From: Burkholderiales bacterium
Lineage (GTDB): Bacteria > Pseudomonadota > Gammaproteobacteria > Burkholderiales > Burkholderiaceae_C
Assembly: GCA_028872015.1 (NCBI GenBank)
Contig: JAGWLO010000002.1
Coordinates: forward strand, 1 to 64,000
Reading direction: 5' to 3'
Length of the DNA: 64,000 bases
Positions 9,042-20,665 of this stretch are shown here, one piece after another (position 1 is the stretch's first letter; every line of letters begins with the position of its first letter). The translations under genes were made by a program, and so were the position numbers. Below the pieces are notes generated by a model that worked only from the letters and a program-made list of their open reading frames with translations, had not been told where the DNA came from and searched no databases.

Positions 9042-12000
9042 ATGCGCCTCACCCAGATCAAGCTCGCCGGCTTCAAGTCCTTTGCCGAGCCGACCACGTT
9101 CCAGCTGCCGGGGCAGCTGGTGGGCGTGGTCGGCCCCAACGGCTGCGGCAAGAGCAACATCATGGACGCCGTGCGCTGGGTGCTGGGCGAGAGCAAGGCC
9201 AGCGAGCTGCGCGGCGAGAGCATGCAGGACGTGATCTTCAACGGCAGCGGCCAGCGCAAGCCCGCCAGCCGGGCGAGCGTGGAGCTGGTGTTCGACAACA
9301 CCCTGGCGCGTGCCGGCGGGCAGTGGAACAGCTTCGCCGAGATTGCCGTCAAGCGCGTGCTCACGCGCGACGGCAGCAGCAGCTACCACATCAACAACCA
9401 GCCCGTGCGCCGGCGCGACGTGCAGGACGTGTTCCTGGGCACCGGCCTGGGCCCGCGCGCCTACGCGATCATCGGCCAGGGCACGATCAGCCGCATCATC
9501 GAGAGCCGGCCCGAGGAGCTGCGGCTGTTCCTCGAAGAGGCGGCCGGAGTGAGCAAGTACAAGGAACGCCGCCGCGAGACGGAGAACCGGCTCAAGGACA
9601 CGCGCGAGAACCTGACCCGCGTCGAGGACATCCTGCGCGAGCTGAACGGCAACCTCGAGAAGCTCGAGGCCCAGGCCCAGGTGGCCGAGACCTACCGCCG
9701 GCTGCAGGACGAGGGCACGCTGAAGCTGCACCAGCTGTGGTTCCTGAAGCACCGCGACGCGGCCAGCGAGGAGGCGCGCGTCCAGGCCGCGGCGGCCGAG
9801 GCCACCAACGCGCTGGAGGCGCGCGTGGCCGAGCTGCGCCATGCCGAGGCCGAGCTCGAGCGCATCCGCCAGGCCCATTACGCCGCCAACGACGAGCTGC
9901 ACGCCAGGCAGGGCCTGCTCGGCGAGGCGGCGCTGGAGGTCAGCCGGCTCGAGGAGCGCATCCGCTACGTGGTCGAGGGCCGCCAGCGGGCCCAGGCCCG
10001 GCTGGCCGAGCTGCAGGCGCAGAACGCGCAATGGGCCGAACGCCAGCAGGCGGCGGGGGTCGAGCTGGACGAGATCGCGCTGCAGATCGAGGCCGCCGAC
10101 GAGCAGGCCGGCGTGCTGGCCGCGCAGGCCGAGGAGCAGGGCCTGGAGCTGCCGACGCTGGACGACGCGCTGCGCGCCGCGCAGGCCGCCAGCAACGCCC
10201 AGCGCCAGGCCGTCGCCCAGGTGCAGCAGCAGATCCAGGTGCTGGCGGCCGAGAGCCGCAGCATCGAGGAGCAGTCGCGCGCGCTGCGGGGCCGGCGCGA
10301 GCGCATGGCCGGCGAGCGCGCGGGTCTGCAGGCGCCCGACCTCGCGCGCATCGAGCAGCTGCAGGCGCAGGAGGCGGCCGCGAACGAGGCGCGCGAGACC
10401 GCTGACGCGCGCCTGCACGAGCTGTCGGAGCAGGTGCCCGAGCTCGACGAGCGGCGCCGGGCGGCGCAGGCCGCGGTCAACACCGAGTCGGCGCGGCTGG
10501 CCGACATCGGTGCCCGGCTCGAGGCGCTGCGGGCGCTGCAGCAGAAGGTGCAGACCGAAGGCAAGCTCAAGCCCTGGCTCGATCGGCACGGCCTGGCCGG
10601 CCTGCAGGGCCTGTGGACCCAGGTCCACATCGAGGCGGGCTGGGAGACGGCGCTGGAGGCGGCGTTGCGCGAGCGCCTGAATGCGCTGGCCGTCGGCCGG
10701 CTCGACAACGTGCGCGCCTTCGCCGCCGACGCGCCGCCGGCCAAGCTGGCGTTCTATGCGCTGCCGACAGGGGCGTTGGCGAATAGGCACCAGACGCTGC
10801 CGCGCCTGAGCGAGCGGCTGCGCCTGGCGAATGTTCACGAGACGGCCGGCCTGCAGGCGCTGCTGTCCGACTGGCTCGAAGGCGTCTACACCGCGGCCTC
10901 GATCGACGAGGCGCTGGCGGAGCGCGGCCGGCTCACCCACGGCGAAGTCATCATGACCCGCGAAGGCCATGCGGTGAGCCAGTTCGCCGTGGCCTTCTAC
11001 GCCCCCGATTCCGAGCAGGCCGGGATGCTGGCGCGGGCGCAGGAGATCGAGAACCTGGACCGCCAGCAGCGCGCGCAGGCGCTGATCGCCGACGAGGCCC
11101 GGAGCGCCTCGGTGCGCCTGGAGGCCGCCTACACGGAGGCCGCGCAGTCGCTGCAGACGGCGCGGCGCGAGGCCGCCGAGGCGCAGACCCGCGCCCACGC
11201 CCTGCATGTCGAGCTGCTGCGCCTGACGCAGCAGGCCGAGGCCGCCAGCGCCCGGCGCGAGCAGCTCGCCGACGAGCTGGCCGAGATCGATGCCCAGCTC
11301 GAGGCGCTGCAGGAGCGCCGCGCCACCGGCGAGGGCCGCTTCGAGGAGCTCGATGGCGAGCTCGCGAATGCGCAGGAACGGCATGCCGAGCTCGACGACG
11401 CGGTGATCGCCGCCGAGCGGCGGCTGGCCGATGCGCGCGAGCAGCAGCGGGCGCTGGAGCGCCAGGCCCAGGAAGCGCAGTTCCAGGCCCGCGCGCTGGC
11501 CGCGCGCCGGGGCGAGCTGCAACGCAGCATCGAGACCGCCGAGGCCCAGGTCGCGGCCAACCGGCAGGCGAGCGAGCAGCTGCAGCGCGAGCTGGGCAGC
11601 TTCGACGACGCGGCGGCGCAGTCGGGGCTGCAGGCGGCGCTGGCGCTGAAGCTCGAGCGCGAGCAGGCGCTGGGCCTGGCGCGCAGCAGCTATGACGACC
11701 TGAGCGCGCAGCTCAGGCGCGCCGACGAGCAGCGGCTGGGCTTCGAGCGCAGCCTGGCGCCGCTGCGCGAACAGATCACCAAGCTGCAGCTCGAGCTGCA
11801 GGCGGCACAGCTCGGCGGCGCCCAGTACCTGGAGCAGCTGGCGGCGGCCGAGGTCGATGTCGAGCGGCTCGCGAAGTCGATCGACGACGGTGGCGTCAAG
11901 CTGTGGGGGCTGCAGACCGAGATCGACCGCATCAACAAGGACATCAACGCCCTGGGTGCCGTCAACCTGGCCGCGCTCGACGAGCTGACCAGCGCGCGCG

Positions 12001-12569
12001 AGCGCAAGACCTTCCTGGACGCCCAGAACGCCGACCTGCAGGAGGCCATCGGCACGCTGGAGGACGCGATCCAGAAGATCGACCTGGAGACGCGCGACCT
12101 GCTGGCGTCGACCTTCGAGCAGGTCAACGGCCACTTCGGCCGGATGTTCCCCAGCCTGTTCGGCGGCGGCAACGCGCGGCTGGTGATGACGGGCAGCGAG
12201 ATCCTGGACGCCGGGGTGCAGGTGATGGCGCAGCCGCCGGGCAAGAAAAACAGCACCATCCACCTGCTCAGCGGCGGCGAGAAGGCACTCACGGCCATCG
12301 CACTGGTGTTCGCGATCTTCCAGCTCAACCCGGCGCCGTTCTGCCTGCTCGACGAGGTGGACGCGCCGCTGGACGACGCCAACACCGAGCGCTACCGCAA
12401 GCTCGTCACCGAGATGAGCGCGGGCACGCAGTTCCTCTTCATCAGCCACAACAAGATCGCGATGGAGATGGCGCAGCAGCTCATCGGCGTGACGATGCAG
12501 GAGCAGGGCGTCAGCCGCATCGTGGCGGTGGACATGCAGGCTGCCGTCAGCCTGGCCGAGGCCGCGTGA
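9042..12569 (+). CDS. smc: chromosome segregation ATPase SMC
   Basis: Full-length 1175-residue SMC of the condensin complex, which organises and segregates the nucleoid. The N-terminal ATPase half starts MRLTQIKLAGFKSFAEP and has Walker A GPNGCGKSN at about residues 31-39. Long Ala/Glu/Gln/Arg-rich coiled coils flank a hinge at roughly residues 505-640. The C-terminal half has the signature LLSGGEKALTAIAL near residue 1076 and Walker B CLLDEVDAPLDD near 1100. ATG 9042 is fixed by the conserved N-terminus; the track ORF extends upstream through the intergenic region. zipA follows 22 bp downstream, forming an operon-like pair. Confidence 0.97.
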   Translation: MRLTQIKLAGFKSFAEPTTFQLPGQLVGVVGPNGCGKSNIMDAVRWVLGESKASELRGESMQDVIFNGSGQRKPASRASVELVFDNTLARAGGQWNSFAEIAVKRVLTRDGSSSYHINNQPVRRRDVQDVFLGTGLGPRAYAIIGQGTISRIIESRPEELRLFLEEAAGVSKYKERRRETENRLKDTRENLTRVEDILRELNGNLEKLEAQAQVAETYRRLQDEGTLKLHQLWFLKHRDAASEEARVQAAAAEATNALEARVAELRHAEAELERIRQAHYAANDELHARQGLLGEAALEVSRLEERIRYVVEGRQRAQARLAELQAQNAQWAERQQAAGVELDEIALQIEAADEQAGVLAAQAEEQGLELPTLDDALRAAQAASNAQRQAVAQVQQQIQVLAAESRSIEEQSRALRGRRERMAGERAGLQAPDLARIEQLQAQEAAANEARETADARLHELSEQVPELDERRRAAQAAVNTESARLADIGARLEALRALQQKVQTEGKLKPWLDRHGLAGLQGLWTQVHIEAGWETALEAALRERLNALAVGRLDNVRAFAADAPPAKLAFYALPTGALANRHQTLPRLSERLRLANVHETAGLQALLSDWLEGVYTAASIDEALAERGRLTHGEVIMTREGHAVSQFAVAFYAPDSEQAGMLARAQEIENLDRQQRAQALIADEARSASVRLEAAYTEAAQSLQTARREAAEAQTRAHALHVELLRLTQQAEAASARREQLADELAEIDAQLEALQERRATGEGRFEELDGELANAQERHAELDDAVIAAERRLADAREQQRALERQAQEAQFQARALAARRGELQRSIETAEAQVAANRQASEQLQRELGSFDDAAAQSGLQAALALKLEREQALGLARSSYDDLSAQLRRADEQRLGFERSLAPLREQITKLQLELQAAQLGGAQYLEQLAAAEVDVERLAKSIDDGGVKLWGLQTEIDRINKDINALGAVNLAALDELTSARERKTFLDAQNADLQEAIGTLEDAIQKIDLETRDLLASTFEQVNGHFGRMFPSLFGGGNARLVMTGSEILDAGVQVMAQPPGKKNSTIHLLSGGEKALTAIALVFAIFQLNPAPFCLLDEVDAPLDDANTERYRKLVTEMSAGTQFLFISHNKIAMEMAQQLIGVTMQEQGVSRIVAVDMQAAVSLAEAA

Positions 12570-12591
12570 TGGCGGCCCGGAGCGTTCGGCC

Positions 12592-13641
12592 ATGACCCTG
12601 GGCGCCGCGCTCGCACTGCTCGGCCTGCTGGTGCTGGCCGCGCTGGCGCTGCAGGGCTGGTGGAGCACGCGGCGCGCGCAGCCGCGGCGCGGCACCGAGG
12701 CCGGGCCCGCGGCCGAGCGCGTGGAGCCGGCGCTGGGCGGCGAGCCGGCGCCGGGCCCGGCCGACGGCGCCGGGTCCGACCCTGCCGGCGCGTTGGCGCC
12801 GCGCGCCGGCCTGCGCCGGCTGCCGCGGCTGGATGCGCTGATCGACGCCCTGGTGCCGCTGGTGCTGGAAGCACCGATCAGCGGCGAACACGCGCTGGCG
12901 CACCTGCCGCCCAGCCGCCGTGCCGGCAGCAAGCCCTTCTACATCGAGGGCCTGGACGTCGAGACCGGGCAATGGGAGACGCTGGCGCCCGGGCGCCGCT
13001 ACGGCGAGCTGCAGGCCGGCGTGCAGCTGGCCAGCCGCACCGGGCCGCTGAACGAGATCGAGTACTCCGAGTTCGTGCACAAGGTGCAGGCCTTCGCCGA
13101 TGCCGTGGGCGCCAGCGCCGACCCGCCCGACATGCTCGAGGTGGTGGCCCGCGCGCGCGAGCTCGACGGCCTGACCAACGGCCTGGACATGCAGCTGGCG
13201 ATCACGCTGCGCAGCCGCGGCGTGGCCTGGTCGCTGGGCTACCTGCAGCAGGTGGCCGCGCGCCTGGGCTTCGTGCCCGGGCCGGTGCCGGGCCGGCTGG
13301 TGCTGCCGGGCCCGGACGAGGCGGCCCCGCCGATGCTGGTGCTGGGCGTGGACCCGCAGGCGGCACTGGCCGACGAGCCCCAGGCGGCGGCGGTGCGGGA
13401 ATGCGCGCTCGAGCTGGACGTGCCGCAGACACCGGCGGCGGCCGAGCCGTTTCCGGCCTGGCACCGCGCGGCCACCGAGCTGGCGGCCGAGATGGACGCC
13501 GACGTCATCGACGGCGCCGGGGTGGCGGTGACGCTGCACGCCTATGCCGGCATCGGCCAGGAGCTGCAGGGCATCTACGGCCAGCTCGACGCGCTGGGCC
13601 TGCCCGCCGGCTCGGCCGCGGCGCGGCGGCTGTTCAGCTGA
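12592..13641 (+). CDS. zipA: cell division protein ZipA (FtsZ-binding)
   Basis: Inner-membrane division protein that tethers FtsZ. The 349 residues comprise an N-terminal membrane anchor (about residues 4-22, LGAALALLGLLVLAALAL), a Pro/Ala/Gly-rich linker and a C-terminal ZipA domain from about residue 205. That domain includes GLTNGLDMQLAITLRS upstream and the closing ALGLPAGSAAARRLFS. The position directly after smc is the common betaproteobacterial arrangement and supports the call, since ZipA sequences diverge strongly. In related genomes ligA normally comes next; here a 12.5-kb minus-strand block intervenes. Confidence 0.87.
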   Translation: MTLGAALALLGLLVLAALALQGWWSTRRAQPRRGTEAGPAAERVEPALGGEPAPGPADGAGSDPAGALAPRAGLRRLPRLDALIDALVPLVLEAPISGEHALAHLPPSRRAGSKPFYIEGLDVETGQWETLAPGRRYGELQAGVQLASRTGPLNEIEYSEFVHKVQAFADAVGASADPPDMLEVVARARELDGLTNGLDMQLAITLRSRGVAWSLGYLQQVAARLGFVPGPVPGRLVLPGPDEAAPPMLVLGVDPQAALADEPQAAAVRECALELDVPQTPAAAEPFPAWHRAATELAAEMDADVIDGAGVAVTLHAYAGIGQELQGIYGQLDALGLPAGSAAARRLFS

Positions 13642-13716
13642 GAACGGCCGCTCGGCCGCCCCGCGCGCCGCAGCGCCGACCCCGTCAGTCCCGGCTCCGC
13701 CCCCGTCACCGCCCGG

Positions 13717-14472
13717 TCAGCGCTGCCCGCGCAGCCAGGCCAGCAGCCGGCTCTGGTTGCCGGCGCCGTGGCGCGCCGCCCGGTGCGTGCGCAGCACGAT
13801 CAGCCCGCCCTGCAGGTAGATGCCGTTGAGCACGCGCGCCGCACGCTGCGCGTCCATGCCGGGCCAGCGCGCGATATCGGCCAGCGAGGCGATCTCGGCG
13901 CGCAGGCGCCGCACCACCGGCTGCAGCGCACCGGCCAGCGTGCTGCCCTCGATGGCGAAGTCGGCCGAGGCGCGGTAGGCGGCACGGCCGGCGATGTCCG
14001 TCAGCAGCGCCACGCGCGGCACATGCAGCGCCAGCGCCCACAGCAGCGGCGGCAGCCGGTGGAAGTGCGAGCGGTCGGCCACCGCGCCGGGCATCGCGTA
14101 GGCGGGCGGGCGCAGGCCGGGCGGCTCGATCGAGATCAGCTCGAGGTCGCGGCTGTTGGCGGCCAGGGCCTCGAACATGGGCCGCGGCAGGTGGTACAGG
14201 TTGTCGCGCGGAAACAGCGTCAGCGGCCAGACGTAGCCGTCCAGGCGCAGCAGCAGCAGAGCGCTTTCGCGCTGCCGCACGCAGGCGGCGATCACCTCCA
14301 GCGGGTCGCCGGCGCCGCGGCCGTGCTGCACCCGCGAGAGCTCGGCGTGCAGCGTGGTGGGCAGCATCGTGGTGGCGTCCAGCCGCGCGAAGCCGCTGGT
14401 GCCGGTCTCGGCACGCTGGCGTTCGAAGGCGCTGATGCGCCAGAGCGTGGATTCGTCGAAGCTGCGCAGCAT
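13717..14472 (-). CDS. hypothetical protein
   Basis: I do not recognise this 251-residue protein. It has no signal peptide or clear membrane segment, and it is rich in Arg, Ala and Leu. Visible stretches are an N-terminal DESTLWRISAFERQRAETG, a middle part RLDGYVWPLTLFPRDNLYHL and a C-terminal ARVLNGIYLQGGLIVLRTHR. Codon use (G/C at third positions in this frame) supports coding. It lies downstream of the nitrogen-catabolism operon in the same direction with a 99-bp gap, so it may be its last gene or an independent gene. It marks the zipA-side boundary of the block. Confidence 0.65.
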   Translation of the reverse strand: MLRSFDESTLWRISAFERQRAETGTSGFARLDATTMLPTTLHAELSRVQHGRGAGDPLEVIAACVRQRESALLLLRLDGYVWPLTLFPRDNLYHLPRPMFEALAANSRDLELISIEPPGLRPPAYAMPGAVADRSHFHRLPPLLWALALHVPRVALLTDIAGRAAYRASADFAIEGSTLAGALQPVVRRLRAEIASLADIARWPGMDAQRAARVLNGIYLQGGLIVLRTHRAARHGAGNQSRLLAWLRGQR

Positions 14473-14571
14473 GCTCGAGCCTGAGCCGATGGTTCGCCGG
14501 GCCGCAGCGGGCGCCTGGCCGGCCGTGATGGTGGCACAACGGGCCGGCGCCGCGGCCCGGGCCCGGCGGGA

Positions 14572-15260
14572 TCAGCCCGCCGGCGCGGCCGCGGCGATGG
14601 CCGCCAGCACGGCAGCGGACGGCGCCGACCAGCCGACGATGCCGCCCTGCGCCGTGATCATCGCCAGCGTGGCCTGCTTGTACTCGGGAAAGTAGCTCTC
14701 GGTGGCGTCCTCGACCACGAGACAGTCGTAGCCGCGGTCGTTGGCCTCGCGCATGCTGGTCTGCACGCAGACCTCGGTGGTGACGCCCGTGAACAGCAGC
14801 TGCGTGATGCCGGCGCCCTGCAGCCGCGCCTGCAGCCCTGCGGGCGGGCAGGTGGCCCAGAACATGCCCTTGCCCGGCTTGTCGACGACCCATTCACCGG
14901 CCACCGGCGCCAGCGCCGCGATGATGTCGGCGCCCGGCTCGCCCGCGATCAGCACGCGCCCCATCGGCCCCGGGTCGCCGATGCGCAGCGGCGGCCGGCC
15001 CCGCTCGCGCTTGGCCGGCGGGCAGTCGCTCAGGTCGGGGCGGTGGCACTCGCGCGTGTGCAGCACCGGCCAGCCGCGCGCGCGCCAGGCCGCCAGCAAG
15101 GCGGCGATGGGGGCGATGGCCGGCTGCAGCCGCGTCACGTCGTTGCCCAGGCTGGCGCCGAAGCCGCCGGGCTCGATGAAATCGCGCTGCATGTCGATGA
15201 CCACCAGCGCCGCGCGCCCGGGCTCGAGCGCGTAGTCGCAGGGCCGGGCGGCGATCCGGA

Positions 15261-15264
<4 letters not shown>
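14572..15264 (-). CDS. isochorismatase-like cysteine hydrolase (ureide/amide)
   Basis: Cysteine amidohydrolase of 230 residues. The triad is Asp24 in VVIDMQRDF, Lys129 in VDKPGKGMF and nucleophile Cys166 in [39 protein letters not shown] and the GPMGR/GEPGADI segments match the biuret/triuret hydrolase-type subfamily rather than true isochorismatases. It overlaps the ABC ATPase stop (ATGA) and ends the transporter operon. It is a paralogue of the biuret-hydrolase-like gene two positions upstream. In the triuret pathway a related enzyme (TrtA) releases carboxybiuret, so this copy could take a different substrate of the same route; that is inference. Confidence 0.85.
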
Positions 15265-16885
<1,621 letters not shown>

Positions 16886-16889
<4 letters not shown>

Positions 16890-17569
16890 GGCGCCGCCAG
16901 GGCATCGATCAGCGCCACCGAATCCGTCACCGCACCGAACACGCCGCCCTGCATCAGCACCATCTTCAGCGCCGCTTCGTGGTTGCCGCGGTCGGTGGCG
17001 CCGGTGGCGTCGTCGACCAGCACGCACTCGAAGCCGCGGTCGTTGGCCTCGCGCATCGTGGTGTGCACGCAGACGTCGGTGGTGATGCCCGTGAGCACCA
17101 GGTTGCGGATGCCGCGCGTGCGCAGGACGAGCTCGAGGTCGGTGGCGCAAAAGCTGCCCTTGCCGGGCTTGTCGATCACGATCTCGCCGGCCAGCGGCGC
17201 CAGCTCGGGGATGATTTCCCAGCCCGGCTCGCCACGCACCAGGATCCGGCCGCAGGGGCCGGCGTCGCCGATCCCGGCGCCGATGCGTTGCGAGCGCCAG
17301 CGCTTGTTCGCCGGCAGGTCCGCCAGGTCGGGGCGGTGGCCCTCGCGGGTGTGGATGATGGTGAAGCCGCGCGGCCGCATCGCCGCCAGCAGGGCGGCGA
17401 TCGGGGCGATCGGCGCCCGTGTCAGGCCGAGGTCGTAGCCCATCTTGTCCACGTAGCCGCCGACGCCGCAGAAGTCGGTCTGCATGTCGATCACGACCAG
17501 CGCCGTGTTGGCCGGCCGCAGGTCGCCGTCGAACGGCCAGGGGTAGGGTTGCGCGGCGACGGTGGGCAT
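16886..17569 (-). CDS. biuH: biuret hydrolase-like cysteine hydrolase
   Basis: Isochorismatase-fold amidohydrolase of 227 residues that strongly resembles biuret amidohydrolase (biuret to allophanate plus ammonia). The triad is Asp28 ([11 protein letters not shown]), Lys134 ([14 protein letters not shown]) and Cys167 ([18 protein letters not shown]). The glutamine in VLMQGGVFG is at the position important for BiuH specificity, and [17 protein letters not shown] is the subfamily signature. [15 protein letters not shown] at 17569 was taken as start, 4 bp after the formamidase gene; the track start 11 codons upstream overlaps that gene. Triuret hydrolase (TrtA) is a close relative and cannot be excluded from sequence alone. 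RutB is less likely. Confidence 0.82.
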
Positions 17570-17573
17570 CGCC

Positions 17574-18590
17574 TCAGCCCTCGAGCGGATTCGGCTCGGC
17601 ACCGCGGTAGCTGCGCACCGGCGGCGCGAAGCCGCAGGGCGTGCCGTCGCGCACGGCGACCTGCGCCTCCCAGGGCAGGCGGTAGCGGCCGGCGACCAGG
17701 TCGTGCATGTAGGTGTAGGGGCAGTCCTGTGCGCCGCCTTGCACGGCCACGTAGCCGCGGTGCCCGAGCTGGTAGGGGTTGTTCTCGACGCCCCAGCCGG
17801 CGCGGGCCTCGCGCACCAGGTCGGGCCGCAGCTCGGCGCTGACGATCTCGTCGGGCCGCGCGCCGCCCTGGGCGATGACGGTGCCGTCGAAGTTGCAGAA
17901 CATCGCCTCGCCCATGCTGTCGAAGCTGCCGTCGCTGCCGCACAGGCACACGCTGGCGGTGACGGCCAGGTTCTGGAACGCGTTGGCCTGGTTGGTGATC
18001 TGCCAGGCGTGGCGGATCGGGGCCGTGTAGCCGGCCGTGCGCAGGATGATCTCGGCGCCCTTGTAGGCCGCCTCGCGCGCCATCTCGGGGAACATGCCGT
18101 CGTGGCAGATGATCAGCGCCAGCCGGCTGCCGTTGGGGCCGTCGCACACCGGCACGCCCACGTTGCCGGGCTCCCAGGGCTCGACCGGCACCCAGGGATG
18201 GAGCTTGCGGTAGTAGAGCCGGATCGCCCCCTGGTCGTCGATGATGAGGCCGGTGTTGTACGGGTTGCCGGCTGGGTTGGCTTCCATGATGGAGAAGCAG
18301 CCCCAGATCCGGTGCGCCACGCAGGCGGCCTTGAACGCCGCGACCTCGGGCCCGTCCAGTGTGACCATCAGCTCGGGGGCGGTGCTCATCGACAGCCCGT
18401 GCAGCGCGTACTCGGGGAACACCACCAGGTCCATCGTCGCCAGGTTGCGCCGCGCCTTGCCCACCATCCCGCAGATGCGCTCGGCCTGGGCCGCCAGCTG
18501 CGCCGGGGTCTCGACCTGCGGCAGCTGCAGCTGCACCAGACCGACGACGACGCCTTGCGCCGACTTGTTGAGACCGCCCAGACCGCTCAT
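17574..18590 (-). CDS. amiF: formamidase-like nitrilase-superfamily amidase
   Basis: Nitrilase-fold amidase of 338 residues, close in length and sequence to AmiF formamidase (formamide to formate plus ammonia). The catalytic triad is Glu60 ([10 protein letters not shown]), Lys129 (YYRKLHPW) and Cys162 ([20 protein letters not shown]). [18 protein letters not shown] and [15 protein letters not shown] are shared with AmiF/AmiE. Its place between the permease and hydrolase genes suggests it handles a small amide made or imported by this system rather than formamide specifically. Aliphatic amidase (AmiE) is the main alternative. Confidence 0.83.
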   Translation of the reverse strand: MSGLGGLNKSAQGVVVGLVQLQLPQVETPAQLAAQAERICGMVGKARRNLATMDLVVFPEYALHGLSMSTAPELMVTLDGPEVAAFKAACVAHRIWGCFSIMEANPAGNPYNTGLIIDDQGAIRLYYRKLHPWVPVEPWEPGNVGVPVCDGPNGSRLALIICHDGMFPEMAREAAYKGAEIILRTAGYTAPIRHAWQITNQANAFQNLAVTASVCLCGSDGSFDSMGEAMFCNFDGTVIAQGGARPDEIVSAELRPDLVREARAGWGVENNPYQLGHRGYVAVQGGAQDCPYTYMHDLVAGRYRLPWEAQVAVRDGTPCGFAPPVRSYRGAEPNPLEG

Positions 18591-18609
18591 CCGATGACTC
18601 CCGGGCGCT

Positions 18610-19524
18610 TCAGCGCGAGACGCCCAATTCCTGCGGCGCGCCCTTGATGGCGTGGCGCGGCGAGCAGGTCCAGACCAGGATCGCCAGCGTGAGCGCGTAG
18701 GGCACGGCGTTGAAGAGGTAGTAGTCGCCCGTCACGCCCACCGACTGCAGGGCCGGCCCCAGCGCCCCGGCGCCGCCGAAAATCAGCGCCGCGAGCAGGC
18801 AGCGCAGCGGCCTCCAGCGGGCGAAGATCACCAGCGCCACGGCGATCAGGCCCTGGCCGCTGGACAAACCCTCGTTCCAGCTGCCCGGGTAGTACAGGCT
18901 GAGCGATGCGCCGCCCAGCCCGGCGATGAAGCCGCCGGCGGTGGTGGCCGCGATGCGCACCCCGTTGACCGAGGTGCCCAGCGCACGCGCCGCGTCGGAC
19001 GAATCGCCCACCATGCGCACCAGCAGGCCCCAGCGCGTGTGCATGAGGGCCCAGGCCATGGCGATGGCCAGCGCCACGCCGATCGGAAACAGCGCGTTGA
19101 TGCGCAGCGCCTCGCGCAACGTGGGCGCGCTGGCCCAGCGGCCGAGTTCGAGCGCCGGCAGCTGGGGCGCCTGCGGCTGGATCAACGGCTTGCCGAGGTA
19201 AAAGGCCAGGCCCGTGCCCAGCAGCATCAGCGCGATGCCCATGGCGATGTCGTTGACGCGGGGCAGCGAGCACACCAGGCCGTGCAGCGAAGCCAGCAGC
19301 GCGCCGCTGCAGCCTGCGGCCAGCACGCCCAGCCAGGCCGAGCCGGTGAGGTAGGCGCCGCCGAAGCCGGCCATGGCCGAGAACACGAGCACGCCTTCCA
19401 GGCCGAGGTTGATGCGGCCCGATTTCTCGGTCAGGCATTCGCCCAGGCTCACGAACAGGAAGGGCGTGCCCACACGCACGGCCCCGCCGAGCACGGCCAC
19501 CAGGACGTCGGCGGCGGGGGTCAT
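18610..19524 (-). CDS. ABC importer permease, BMP/nucleoside type
   Basis: Inner-membrane permease of 304 residues with about 8-9 hydrophobic segments. The motif GRINLGLEGVLVFSAMAGF near residue 35 and the cytoplasmic loop VGDSSDAARALGTSVNGVRI (EAA-like, contacting the ATPase) are typical of NupQ/YufQ-like permeases in the branched-chain amino-acid permease superfamily. It lies 13 bp downstream of the second permease gene. Together with the BMP protein and double ATPase it forms one importer. Confidence 0.92.
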   Translation of the reverse strand: MTPAADVLVAVLGGAVRVGTPFLFVSLGECLTEKSGRINLGLEGVLVFSAMAGFGGAYLTGSAWLGVLAAGCSGALLASLHGLVCSLPRVNDIAMGIALMLLGTGLAFYLGKPLIQPQAPQLPALELGRWASAPTLREALRINALFPIGVALAIAMAWALMHTRWGLLVRMVGDSSDAARALGTSVNGVRIAATTAGGFIAGLGGASLSLYYPGSWNEGLSSGQGLIAVALVIFARWRPLRCLLAALIFGGAGALGPALQSVGVTGDYYLFNAVPYALTLAILVWTCSPRHAIKGAPQELGVSR

Positions 19525-19537
19525 CGGCAGGGCCCGT

Positions 19538-20623
19538 TCACGCCGCGGCCTTGGCGGTGGGCAGCGGCGCGCGCTGCGGCAGCAGGCTGAAAGGCAGCAT
19601 GCGGCCGCGCAGGGCCTCGCTGGCCAGGATCAGCACGAAGGCGAAGCCCAGCAGCACCTGCACCGATGCATCGGGCAGGCCCATGCGCCGCTGCAGCAGG
19701 CTGCCGGCGGCACCGAAGCCGCCGAACAGGATCGCCACCGGAATGATGGCCAGCGGCTGGTGCCGGGCGACGAAGCTCACCAGGATGCCGGCATATCCCA
19801 GGCCCGCGATGAGCGAGGCATTGGCGCTGGTCTGCACCGCGGCCACCTCGATGCCGCCGGCCAGCCCCGCGCAGCCGCCGCCGAGGGCGCAGGCGCTGAT
19901 GATGAGGCGGTGGGTCGGCAGGCCCACCAGGCGCGCCGCACGGGCGTTGCCGCCGACGATGCGGGTGGCGAAGCCGTGGCTGGAGCAGGCCAGCCACAGC
20001 GCGGCCAGCAGGCACAGCAGCACGCCCCAGGCCAGGCCCCAGTGCACGTCGTAGCCGAACATGCCGCCGATCTGCATCGAAGCCGGGATGGGCCGCGTGG
20101 AGGGCTTGTTCAGGCTCGCCGGGTCGCGCAGCGGGCCCTCCACCAGGTGCTTGAAGACCGCGATGGCGATGTAGCTCAGCAGCAGGCTGCTGATGGTCTC
20201 GTTGACGCCGCGGTACTGGCGCAGCGCGCCGGCCAGGGCCACCCAGGCCGCCCCCACCAGCGCCGCCGCCAGCAGCAGCAGCGCCGTGCCGGCCAGGCCC
20301 TGCGGCAGGGGCAGCAGGTAGGGCAGCCCGGCGCAGGCCAGGCCGCCCAGCACCAGCGCGCCTTCGCCGCCGATGACGATCAGCCCGGCGCGCGCCGGCA
20401 GTGCCACGGTCAGCGCCGTCAGCATCAGCGGCGCGGCGCGCTGCAGCGTGTTCTGCCACGAGAACGCATCCCCGAAGGCCCCCACGAACAGCAGCATCCA
20501 GGCCTGCACCGGACTCTGGCCATGCAGCCCCACCAGCACGCCGAACAGCAGCAGCGCGCCGGCCAGCGCCAGCAGCGGCAGCGCCACCGCCTCGGCCGCG
20601 TCGTGCCAGGGCTGGCGGCTCAT
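19538..20623 (-). CDS. ABC importer permease, BMP/nucleoside type
   Basis: Second integral membrane subunit, 361 residues, with about 9-10 hydrophobic stretches. It contains LPARAGLIVIGGEGALVLGG and the coupling-loop-like GGNARAARLVGLPTHRLII. VNETISSLLLSYIAIAVFKHLVEGPLRDP is the characteristic periplasm-side segment of YufP/NupP-like permeases. It partners the 304-residue permease. The gene begins 42 bp after the binding-protein gene in the same direction. Confidence 0.92.
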   Translation of the reverse strand: MSRQPWHDAAEAVALPLLALAGALLLFGVLVGLHGQSPVQAWMLLFVGAFGDAFSWQNTLQRAAPLMLTALTVALPARAGLIVIGGEGALVLGGLACAGLPYLLPLPQGLAGTALLLLAAALVGAAWVALAGALRQYRGVNETISSLLLSYIAIAVFKHLVEGPLRDPASLNKPSTRPIPASMQIGGMFGYDVHWGLAWGVLLCLLAALWLACSSHGFATRIVGGNARAARLVGLPTHRLIISACALGGGCAGLAGGIEVAAVQTSANASLIAGLGYAGILVSFVARHQPLAIIPVAILFGGFGAAGSLLQRRMGLPDASVQVLLGFAFVLILASEALRGRMLPFSLLPQRAPLPTAKAAA

Positions 20624-20665
20624 CGCGCGCCCCCGCCCGGCCGGGGTGTCCGTGCCGCCATGGCC

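Noticed and set aside
8994-12932. 1312-codon minus-strand ORF opposite smc
   Set aside because: Antisense shadow of the smc coiled coil, with Leu/Gln/Arg repeats only; the smc reading frame has every family motif.
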